From contig NZ_JHVM01000013.1 of assembly GCF_000620145.1 (NCBI RefSeq), forward strand, positions 1 through 64,000: 64,000 bases of DNA. The letters are read 5' to 3'. Shown here piece after piece: positions 38,651 to 45,589 of the stretch. The translations under genes were made by a program, and so were the position numbers. The stretch is from Deefgea rivuli DSM 18356 (lineage in GTDB: Bacteria; Pseudomonadota; Gammaproteobacteria; Burkholderiales; Chitinibacteraceae). The notes beneath the pieces were generated by a model that saw only the letters and a list, made by a program, of their open reading frames with translations, ran no database searches and was not told where the DNA came from. Within the stretch, counting starts at the first letter, position 1. Every line of letters starts with the position of its first letter.

Positions 38651-38941
38651 TTAGCAAGTGCCAGCTGCGCCAGTTAATGAGCCGCCATCGCTTGAACCTG
38701 AATATAAAGTTTTACCTTTAGTAGAGCATGCTTTTGTAACAGTAATTACTGTTGAACTTGTGTCTGCGTAATCTAGTTTTACGTTTTTCGAGCAATTCAT
38801 ATTAAATCCTTGCTGGATAAAAGCGCCTGTGGCTACGGCCACTTGTTGCGGTGTGGTCGCGCCAGTGCAAACGGTAATTGCTGATGCGGATGTAGCAACG
38901 GTTGCTGCTGCAATCGCTAAGAGTAGGTCGGATTTTTTCAT
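38651..38941 (-). CDS. Secreted Cys-rich protein, candidate detached pilin globular domain
   Basis: 96 residues with a Sec signal peptide ending SASA (about 1-21). The mature 75 residues contain four Cys (25, 50, 72, 96), the last being the final residue. The stretch ACSTKGKTLYSGSSDGG resembles the C-terminal part of type IVa pilins. Its AAGGGG site overlaps the stop of the short pilin upstream, so the two are coupled. I read it as the globular half of a split pilin, comparable in arrangement to PilA-N/PilA-C (Spc) of Geobacter. This is inference. Confidence 0.65.
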   Translation of the reverse strand: MKKSDLLLAIAAATVATSASAITVCTGATTPQQVAVATGAFIQQGFNMNCSKNVKLDYADTSSTVITVTKACSTKGKTLYSGSSDGGSLTGAAGTC

Positions 38942-38951
38942 GGTATTCCCC

Positions 38952-39137
38952 TTAGTTTACAGTGCCGTTAGCCACAGCGTTGCTTAAGAAATTACGGCCA
39001 TCAGATTGAGCTGCTTTGTCTTCGCCTTTTTTAGTGTATTCACTAAATTGAGGAATTGCGATCGCAGCTAAGATACCAATAATCGCAACGACGATCATTA
39101 GTTCGATCAAAGTAAAGCCTTTTTGCATTTTTTTCAT
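38952..39137 (-). CDS. Short type IV pilin (second copy)
   Basis: 61 residues from the ATG at 39137, chosen because AAGGAA lies nine bases upstream; a longer frame is unlikely. The prepilin peptidase site is [26 protein letters not shown] with Glu5 of the mature chain. After the hydrophobic helix only about 30 residues remain ([18 protein letters not shown]...), so the beta-sheet domain is absent. Preceded by a sigma-54-type site and followed, 10 bp on, by the secreted Cys-rich gene. Confidence 0.88.
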   Translation of the reverse strand: MKKMQKGFTLIELMIVVAIIGILAAIAIPQFSEYTKKGEDKAAQSDGRNFLSNAVANGTVN

Positions 39138-39186
39138 GATCTTGTTCCTTGTTGAAAAGGGTGGGTAGTCCACTTAGTGTTGATAA

Positions 39187-39203
39187 AGCATAAACTGTGC
39201 CAA
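39187..39203 (-). promoter_or_regulatory. Sigma-54-type promoter ahead of the second pilin
   Basis: On the minus strand TTGGCACAGTTTATGCT matches the -24/-12 consensus with GG and GC correctly spaced and a perfect TTGGCAC. It begins directly after the stop of the first pilin, giving a leader of about 40 nt. Confidence 0.65.
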
Positions 39204-39383
39204 TTAATTGCTTTGTGTGTCTGTACTAGCAGCGGTTAAAAAATTACGTGCATCACTTAGAGCCGCTTTGTCTTCCGCTTGCTTTGTGAATTGTGCATAT
39301 TGTGGTACTGCAATACTCGCCAAAATCCCAATAATGGCAACGACAATCATCAATTCGATCAGGGTGAATCCATTGATTTTCAT
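39204..39383 (-). CDS. Short type IV pilin (first copy)
   Basis: 59 residues starting [14 protein letters not shown]. The leader is five residues, with cleavage at G|F and Glu5 present. The hydrophobic helix continues ...[14 protein letters not shown], and the protein ends after ADKA-like helical residues in STDTQSN. It is a paralogue of the pilin at 38952: both have EDKAA-x-SD-x-RNFL in the same place. No globular domain. A sigma-54-type site lies 41 bases ahead. Confidence 0.85.
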   Translation of the reverse strand: MKINGFTLIELMIVVAIIGILASIAVPQYAQFTKQAEDKAALSDARNFLTAASTDTQSN

Positions 39384-39423
39384 GATGTGCTCACTGAGTT
39401 GGGTTTAGCTAGATATTATAGTT

Positions 39424-39440
39424 AGCAGATTTAATGCCAA
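39424..39440 (-). promoter_or_regulatory. Sigma-54-type promoter ahead of the first pilin
   Basis: On the minus strand TTGGCATTAAATCTGCT has the -24 GG and -12 GC ten bases apart as required, with one mismatch in each half. Pilin genes are sigma-54 dependent in several proteobacteria. Confidence 0.55.
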
Positions 39441-39728
39441 CTGTTTATTGCGCTACCTTGAAGTCAAAGTATCGTGTTGATTTGCTTGATTTTGAACGAC
39501 GGATCAAGAAAAGAGCTGATTAGCGGCTGATTGAGGGTGATGTAGAGGTGCGGCGTAGTTGGAGTATTAGTAATGCCTAATTCATGCGGAAATGTGACGT
39601 AAATCGTCAGTTGCTACGTTGATTATTGTTGGCTCGGTGATCTGGGGTTGTCTTGCTGGGTTATTTTATATTTTTAACTCAGTGCATTTACTAAAATTTC
39701 AAGGTATAGGTTTCGATACGTACTCTAT
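39441..39728. other. Upstream region of the pilin genes
   Basis: No gene is seen between the first pilin promoter and the nrdG stop. A perfect palindrome TGACGTAAATCGTCA lies at 39595-39609, about 155 bases from the -24 element, a normal distance for the binding site of a sigma-54 activator. No terminator for nrdG is obvious. Confidence 0.4.
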
Positions 39729-40187
39729 TTAAAGTGAACTAATCTGTAGGAGGGGCATCAGTCGTTGATTCCTAGAACCGCGCCAAGGCAGGCTAGTTGG
39801 CTGGTCTTGCTCGTACTTTCCATCAATAATCACATCAACATATTCTAGTATTTCTAGCTCAGCGATTTCCTCATAGACATACCCCGTCCACAGCCAAATA
39901 TTCTTGTCTGGATAACGTTGTTTGAAGGCTTTGCAGAGTTCGAGGATGGCGTCGCGGTTGGCGGGGTGGAGGGGGTCGCCGCCGGAGAGACTGAGGCCGT
40001 CGTGATTTTCGCAGGCGTCTAACAATTCTTGTTGAGCTTGTGCCGTAAAAGGTAAGCCTGATTTCCTATCCCACGTCGATTCGTTGTAGCAGCCTGCGCA
40101 GGCGTGGAGGCACCCCATGACGAAAAGCGTCACTCGGATGCCTTCGCCATTCACTAAATCGTGGGTGTAATAGCGATCAAAATTCAT
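39729..40187 (-). CDS. nrdG: Anaerobic ribonucleotide reductase activating protein
   Basis: A radical SAM enzyme that makes the glycyl radical on NrdD. The cluster motif C-x3-C-x2-C is seen in MGCLHACAGCYN, followed by LSGGDPL. 152 residues, normal. Its ATG overlaps the nrdD stop (ATGA). Confidence 0.95.
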   Translation of the reverse strand: MNFDRYYTHDLVNGEGIRVTLFVMGCLHACAGCYNESTWDRKSGLPFTAQAQQELLDACENHDGLSLSGGDPLHPANRDAILELCKAFKQRYPDKNIWLWTGYVYEEIAELEILEYVDVIIDGKYEQDQPTSLPWRGSRNQRLMPLLQISSL

Positions 40188-42430
40188 ACGCTTACATAGG
40201 ATTCTTGGGTATTGGCTTGTAGCTCTTTTTTGATAAGTTCTGCAGCCTTATACCCGTAGTTTTTTTGGACTTGCGCATAGTGTTTAACTCGGCGCATCAC
40301 TTCTTTTTGTTTTCCCGCATTAAATGGGCGCGCATTGGGGCTGCCGAGATAGCCGCAGACGCGGCGGGTGACCGATAGCGTGGCGCTGTCGGTATTGCCG
40401 CAGTCGGGGCAGGTGAATCCCTCAAGGGTCGCCAGCGTTTCGCCCATAAAGCCACATTGCCCACACGCGTCAACAGGCGTATTACTGCCGAAATACGGCA
40501 CTTTTTCGACGGCATAGTCCCAAATGCGCTCAAGCGCTAATAAATTGTGCTTCATATTGGGTAATTCGACGTACGTAATGTGTCCGCCCGTGGCGAGTTC
40601 GGCGTAACCGGTTTCGAAATCGATTTTTTCAAATGGATTGACCTTGTGCTGCACATCCAGATGGAAGGAGTTGGTGTAGTAACCCTTTGCGATCACTTCG
40701 GCAACTTCGGGGATGGTCCTAAATCGTTGTTGATCCAATTTGCAAAAACGATGGCACAGCGATTCGCTCGGTGTGGAATACAGTGAATAGCCAAATCCCG
40801 TTTCGGCTTTCCAGCGTTTCGTCGCTTCACTCATCGTTTGAATCACGCCATGCAAAAATTCGCGTGCGGTCGCGCTTTGCTCTGGGTGTGCACCAAACAT
40901 CAGCGTGCTGACTTCGTGCAGCCCAATAAAGCCTAAAGAAATTGATGCGCGGCCGTTTTTGAAAATATTGATGATGTCGTCTGTGGCTTGCAGCCGAATG
41001 CCGAATGCACCTTCCATATATAAGATAGGCGCGACATTGGCTTTAACGCCTTCTAAGCGTTGAATCCGTAAATGTAGCGCCCGAAAGCAGACTTGCAGCC
41101 GTTCTTGCAATATTTCAGCAAAGTGAGCTTGATCGCCCTTGGCTTCAATCGCGATGCGAGGCAGGTTTAGGCTGACTACGCCGAGGTTATTCCGGCCATC
41201 AAGTTGTTCGATACCGTTTTCATCACGCCACGCGGGTAGAAAGCTGCGGCAGCCCATTGGCGATACGGGAACGCTAGAGCCGGTAATCTGCCGATTGAGT
41301 TTGGCCGAAATAATATCCGGATACATGCGTTTGGATGTGCATTCCAGCGCTAGCTGTTTGATGTCGTAATTGGGGTCGGCAGGCTTAAGATTGATGCCTT
41401 CATCGATAAAGAACACCAGTTTGGGGAACACGGGCGTAGTGCCTTCTTTTCCCAGGCCTTTAATCCGCACGCGCAAGATGGATTGTTGAATGATGCGCTC
41501 TGCCCAACTGGTGCCCATACCAAACGAAAACGTCACAAAGGGCTGTTGGCCATTCGAGCTAAATAGCGTGTTGATTTCGTATTCGCAGGCTTGAATGCCG
41601 TCGTAGGCTTCTTTTTCGGTACGCTCTTTGGCGTAGCGTTCTGGCTCGGCGATGCCGTATTCATGCGCGACGGCGAGATTTTTTTCATACGATTTGAGCA
41701 CATACGGCGCGAGGGTTTGATCGATATTCGGAATCGTCGTTCCGCCGTATTGATGGCTGGCGACTTGCGCGATGATTTGCGCTGTAACGGCGCAAGCGAC
41801 GCCGACCGATTTTGGGCTTTCGATTTTGGCATTGCCTAATCGAAAACCGTCACGCAGCATGCCTTTTAGATCGACCAAGCAGCAATTAGTAAAGGGCAGA
41901 AAAGGCGAGTAATCCAAGTCATGAAAATGAATATCGCCGCTGTTGTGTGCTTCGAGAATGTCTTTGGGTAAAAAGGTACTGGCAAATTGTTTGGAGACTA
42001 TCCCCGCCATTAAATCGCGCATGACGGGGAACACGTTGGCATCTTTATTGGCGTTTTCAGTGGTGGCATCAATATCGGTTTTGTTCACTAAACCCATTAA
42101 CTTAGCGTGCAGCTCAGAGCCTTGCGCGCGGATGCGATCGCGCTCGAATCGATACTGTATATATGTACGCGCGACTTCGGGGTAATCGTGCATCAATGCA
42201 TTTTCAACCAGCTGTTGAATCGTCGGAATATCAAGCAATGAAGGTGTTTTATTGAAAAGGTCGGCTTCATTGAGCCTGCGACATTCATTTTCAACGTAGG
42301 TTGTGATTTGCTCGGCCAGAAGCTCAGGTTCGGCGTATTTGGCAGCCGTGGCGGCGCGGCGGCAGGCATCATAAATTTTGCTGGCCTCAAAAGCGGCTTT
42401 AGCGCCGTCGCGTTTAATCACTTTGAGCAT
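40184..42430 (-). CDS. nrdD: Anaerobic (class III) ribonucleoside-triphosphate reductase
   Basis: Makes deoxyribonucleotides without oxygen. The ATP-cone (about 1-95) begins MLKVIKRDGAKAAFEASKIYDA. The C-terminal zinc site is built from CGQCG and CPDCG, and the radical Gly lies in RRVCGYLGSPNARPFNAGK. 748 residues, complete. The leader of more than 200 nt contains a terminator; NrdR-type and FNR-type sites lie further upstream. Indicates a facultative anaerobe. Confidence 0.97.
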   Translation of the reverse strand: MLKVIKRDGAKAAFEASKIYDACRRAATAAKYAEPELLAEQITTYVENECRRLNEADLFNKTPSLLDIPTIQQLVENALMHDYPEVARTYIQYRFERDRIRAQGSELHAKLMGLVNKTDIDATTENANKDANVFPVMRDLMAGIVSKQFASTFLPKDILEAHNSGDIHFHDLDYSPFLPFTNCCLVDLKGMLRDGFRLGNAKIESPKSVGVACAVTAQIIAQVASHQYGGTTIPNIDQTLAPYVLKSYEKNLAVAHEYGIAEPERYAKERTEKEAYDGIQACEYEINTLFSSNGQQPFVTFSFGMGTSWAERIIQQSILRVRIKGLGKEGTTPVFPKLVFFIDEGINLKPADPNYDIKQLALECTSKRMYPDIISAKLNRQITGSSVPVSPMGCRSFLPAWRDENGIEQLDGRNNLGVVSLNLPRIAIEAKGDQAHFAEILQERLQVCFRALHLRIQRLEGVKANVAPILYMEGAFGIRLQATDDIINIFKNGRASISLGFIGLHEVSTLMFGAHPEQSATAREFLHGVIQTMSEATKRWKAETGFGYSLYSTPSESLCHRFCKLDQQRFRTIPEVAEVIAKGYYTNSFHLDVQHKVNPFEKIDFETGYAELATGGHITYVELPNMKHNLLALERIWDYAVEKVPYFGSNTPVDACGQCGFMGETLATLEGFTCPDCGNTDSATLSVTRRVCGYLGSPNARPFNAGKQKEVMRRVKHYAQVQKNYGYKAAELIKKELQANTQESYVSV

Positions 42431-42530
42431 CTTGGATTTATCCTTGGGTCAGCGGCGTGCTGACTGCGTTTTGTTGATGAATAGGTTATTCAGATTGTGT
42501 TGCTCATGGCTCTGCAATCGATGTGCAGTG

Positions 42531-42561
42531 AAAAAAATGGGCGAGCTGATTGCGCTCGCCC
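42531..42561 (-). terminator. Intrinsic terminator inside the nrdD leader
   Basis: On the minus strand GGGCGAGC, seven-base loop, GCTCGCCC and ATTTTTTT. It lies about 100 bases ahead of the nrdD start and works only in the direction of nrdD. No other minus-strand gene ends here, so it may be an attenuator. Confidence 0.7.
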
Positions 42562-42685
42562 CAAGTGGCATTGGGTATAGCGCCGAGCCCTAGACTTTAC
42601 TTGTGCTGGATCAATATACTGCCGAGCAACATTCTGCGTTTTGATTCAATGTTTAGGCTTTATATGTGTTGCTGAGTACGACTAA

Positions 42686-42701
42686 ACACAATATATGGTG
42701 T
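42686..42701. promoter_or_regulatory. NrdR-type box 1
   Basis: ACACAATATATGGTGT fits the 16-bp NrdR palindrome (ACACwATATATwGTGT) with one mismatch. Placed ahead of nrdD. Confidence 0.65.
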
Positions 42702-42719
42702 TTATTCTAAGTTTGCAGC

Positions 42720-42733
42720 ACACAATGCTGTGT
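42720..42733. promoter_or_regulatory. NrdR-type box 2 (weaker)
   Basis: ACACAATGCTGTGT is a palindrome with the same half-sites but a shorter centre. Its centre is 33 bp from that of box 1, about three helical turns, as in paired NrdR boxes. Confidence 0.45.
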
Positions 42734-42735
42734 TT

Positions 42736-42749
42736 TTGACGAAGGTCAA
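42736..42749. promoter_or_regulatory. FNR/CRP-family box
   Basis: TTGACGAAGGTCAA is a perfect palindrome of the form TTGAC-N4-GTCAA, close to the FNR consensus TTGAT-N4-ATCAA. It sits between nrdD and the outer-membrane protein gene and could serve either. Confidence 0.55.
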
Positions 42750-42870
42750 ATCCTGACGGTGTGAATGAAGAGGGCGAGTGGGTGTTGGGTATTTGTTCGT
42801 GGAAGAGTGTCGACTGAAGGGGGCGATTCGCTTGATGTTATCCTACGTTTTTTTGTCTTGGGTACGTGCG

Positions 42871-43818
42871 ATGTTGCAAATGAAATGGCTTTCTGGTGTG
42901 CTATTGCTCCTGCTGTTAACGCCAGCGCAGGCGCTAGAAAAACCTGATTTTCATTTGAAAGATCGAGGGAGCGTAAAACGTCAGGCTGATGCGGTGTTGG
43001 CCTTGATGTCGTATTCGGTGATTTTGGATTTGGCGTCGAGCAATCTGACGATTCAAAACTCGAATAGCGATGAAAAGAATTTAGTGATGTCGCAATTAGG
43101 CGGCGGGGATGTGATTAGTGAAACAACGCCTTTGTACCTAGAGGGCGCAATTGCCTATAGCCGTTTTGACCCGACTTTTGTCGCGACTAACGGCACAGAA
43201 ACTCGCGATATTCCATTGAAATGGACGACGATCACCGGAACTGGCGGCATCGGCTGGGATTTTCCATTGAGCGAAAATTGGGTCGTGCGGCCGATTTTTG
43301 ATTTTTCACTCGGTAAAGTGGTGAGTGATTTGCGTGCCGCTAATTGGTGGGTGAATCAGAAAGCCCAGACCGATTTTGATTTTTTTAAAAATGGCTCAAT
43401 GAACGCTTATGGCTTGGGCGGCGCTTTGATGTTTGATTACGAGCTAGTCAAACCAGAGTATGAAGTCGATGTGGAGCTGCGTTTTTCGGCGATGCATTTA
43501 GAAACCTTTAAATCGAGCGACATTGTTTCCGGTAGCGCTGATTCGCAAACAGCCAATATCTGGACACGTTATCGTGCGCCAACGGGGATGACGCTATTGC
43601 AACGCCCAGTGCGCTATGTGCTGGAAGCATCGCATTCACATTATTTTGGCGATCAAGCGGGTGTACTCGGCTTTGATTATTTATCGACTGTGGGTGTCGG
43701 TTTGGAATTGGATTCCAGCGCGTATTCGGTCATCGTGACGCGAACTCGCTTAGTGGGTCGCTATATGTTTGGGCCTGGTGTATCTGGTTTTGGGGTCGGT
43801 TTGGCGGTGAGTTTTTAA
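42871..43818 (+). CDS. Outer-membrane beta-barrel protein of unknown function
   Basis: The signal peptide MKWLSGVLLLLLLTPAQA sets the start at ATG 42871 or 42880; the frame is open further left. About 310 mature residues with alternating amphipathic strands and a terminal Phe (VGLAVSF), typical of BAM-inserted barrels. No family is recognised. It is divergent from nrdD, with the FNR-type and NrdR-type sites between. Followed by 51-bp repeat copy 8. Confidence 0.72.
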   Translation: MLQMKWLSGVLLLLLLTPAQALEKPDFHLKDRGSVKRQADAVLALMSYSVILDLASSNLTIQNSNSDEKNLVMSQLGGGDVISETTPLYLEGAIAYSRFDPTFVATNGTETRDIPLKWTTITGTGGIGWDFPLSENWVVRPIFDFSLGKVVSDLRAANWWVNQKAQTDFDFFKNGSMNAYGLGGALMFDYELVKPEYEVDVELRFSAMHLETFKSSDIVSGSADSQTANIWTRYRAPTGMTLLQRPVRYVLEASHSHYFGDQAGVLGFDYLSTVGVGLELDSSAYSVIVTRTRLVGRYMFGPGVSGFGVGLAVSF

Positions 43819-43825
43819 TGTTTAA

Positions 43826-43876
43826 TGGGTATTGCGATGTAGCCATTGTTTATAAATGGCTGCATGGCAATACCCT
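43826..43876. repeat. 51-bp palindromic repeat, copy 8
   Basis: TGGGTATTGC...GCAATACCCT with long inner arms TAGCCATT / AATGGCTG. It lies seven bases after the barrel gene stop and 10 before the hslU stop (convergent). Confidence 0.9.
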
Positions 43877-43886
43877 TGTTGTTTAC

Positions 43887-45209
43887 TTAAAGCATAAACC
43901 GCGCTAAATCATGATTTGTTGCCACGCTGGCGAGTTTGCTGCTAACAAATTCAGCATCAATCGTCACCGTGCCGCGTTTGGCTTCAAACGAAATTTCTTC
44001 TAGCAAGCGTTCCATCACCGTATACAAACGGCGCGCGCCGATGTTCTCAGTCGATTCGTTTACATGCCACGCCATTTCAGCCAAGCGTTTAATTCCATCT
44101 TCGGTGTAAATCAATTCAACATCTTCAGTTGCCAACAAAGCTTGATATTGCTTGGACAGGCAAGCATCGGTGCCCGTCAGAATACTGGCAAAATCCTCGA
44201 CGGTCAGCGATTTCAGCTCAACCCGAATCGGAAAGCGGCCTTGCAGTTCGGGAATCAAATCCGATGGTTTGGCCAAATGAAACGCGCCGCTGGCGATAAA
44301 TAGAATATGGTCGGTTTTGACCATGCCGTATTTAGTCGTCACCGTCGTGCCTTCAACCAGCGGCAGCAAATCGCGCTGCACACCTTGGCGCGATACTTCG
44401 CCACCTTGGCCTTCTGAGCGCGTGGTTACTTTATCGATTTCATCGATAAACACAATGCCATTTTGCTCGACCATACGCAGCGCTTCGGCTTTGGTATCGT
44501 CGTCGTTGACGAGCTTGGCGGCTTCTTCATCGATTAAGGCTTTCAGTGCCTCAGGCACTTTGAGCTTTTGCGATTTTTTCTTGTCGCCCATTGCGCCTTT
44601 AAACATATTTTGAATTTGGCTGGAAAAATCTTCCATGCCCGGCGGCGCAAATACTTCCATTGTTGGCGCGGCTGCGGCGACTTCGATCTCGATTTCTTTA
44701 TCGTCGAACTTGCCTTCGCGCAGCATTTTGCGGAATTTCTGCCGCGTATCGTTCAGGCTGTCATCGTTATTGACCGCGCCATAGCTGGGCGTCGCAGGTG
44801 GCAGCAACACATCGAGCACGCGATTTTCGGCGGCGTCTTCAGCTTTGACACGATTTTTGCTGATTGCGCTATCGCGGATTTGTTTGATCGCAATTTCCAT
44901 CAAGTCGCGAATAATGCTGTCGACGTCTTTGCCGACATAGCCGACTTCGGTGAATTTAGTTGCTTCCACTTTAATAAACGGCGCATCAGACAGCTTGGCT
45001 AAACGGCGCGCGATTTCGGTTTTACCGACGCCGGTAGGGCCTATCATCAGGATGTTTTTGGGTGTGATTTCGCTACGCAGTGGTTCAGCCACTTGCTGAC
45101 GTCGCCAGCGATTACGCAGCGCAATCGCGACGGCTTTTTTGGCCGCAGCTTGGCCGACAATGTGCTTGTCGAGTTCGTGGACGATTTCTTGCGGAGTCAT
45201 TTGGGTCAT
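43887..45209 (-). CDS. hslU: ATP-dependent protease ATPase subunit HslU
   Basis: The AAA+ unfoldase of the HslUV protease. Walker A GPTGVGKT lies at 57-64, the I domain with an acidic stretch at about 120-240, and Walker [10 protein letters not shown] follows. I start at the ATG 45209 ([10 protein letters not shown]), with AGGA nine bases upstream, rather than 11 codons earlier. About 440 residues. The peptidase gene hslV, normally just upstream, is missing here; instead there is a promoter and a 106-bp repeat. Confidence 0.96.
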   Translation of the reverse strand: MTQMTPQEIVHELDKHIVGQAAAKKAVAIALRNRWRRQQVAEPLRSEITPKNILMIGPTGVGKTEIARRLAKLSDAPFIKVEATKFTEVGYVGKDVDSIIRDLMEIAIKQIRDSAISKNRVKAEDAAENRVLDVLLPPATPSYGAVNNDDSLNDTRQKFRKMLREGKFDDKEIEIEVAAAAPTMEVFAPPGMEDFSSQIQNMFKGAMGDKKKSQKLKVPEALKALIDEEAAKLVNDDDTKAEALRMVEQNGIVFIDEIDKVTTRSEGQGGEVSRQGVQRDLLPLVEGTTVTTKYGMVKTDHILFIASGAFHLAKPSDLIPELQGRFPIRVELKSLTVEDFASILTGTDACLSKQYQALLATEDVELIYTEDGIKRLAEMAWHVNESTENIGARRLYTVMERLLEEISFEAKRGTVTIDAEFVSSKLASVATNHDLARFML

Positions 45210-45298
45210 TGCTTCTATCCTGTCAATGCGGTTTATTCTCACATCGGGGCAAGGGCGACTTTTTTAAAGATCAAGCCAGGCTGGATGTGAATTTGGCC

Positions 45299-45328
45299 GT
45301 TATAAGAGCCGTCAATTGCTGGGTGCAA
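45299..45328 (-). promoter_or_regulatory. Candidate hslU promoter
   Basis: On the minus strand TTGCAC and TATAAC are 18 bases apart, about 90 bases ahead of the ATG. No heat-shock (sigma-32) consensus was recognised. Confidence 0.4.
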
Positions 45329-45375
45329 TTTTAAAATTTTTGACTAGGCTGATACATAGCACACTGCGTCTGGCT

Positions 45376-45481
45376 AAGTAGTAAAGCAAAATTTTTTTTG
45401 CATCGTTGTCTCGCCTTGTCGTACGAACTGTACTGCCTTGGGCTTGCCCGCCTTGCCATAAAACTTTTGCACAAGTACTTA
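45376..45481 (-). repeat. 106-bp palindromic repeat, copy 4 (subfamily B)
   Basis: Its complement shares ATGGCAAGGCG, GGCAGTAC, TTCGTACG and GAGACAACGATGCAA with copy 2. It lies in the divergent region between hslU and the response regulator. Confidence 0.83.
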
Positions 45482-45589
45482 TGTGCTTGGTTTGCTATTG
45501 ATAGGCGCAGAGGCGACATAAGAAAACGCCAAATGATGGGGCGATTGAGGATTGATACGCCGCATGAATGGTTTTAATAAGGGGGCGCA

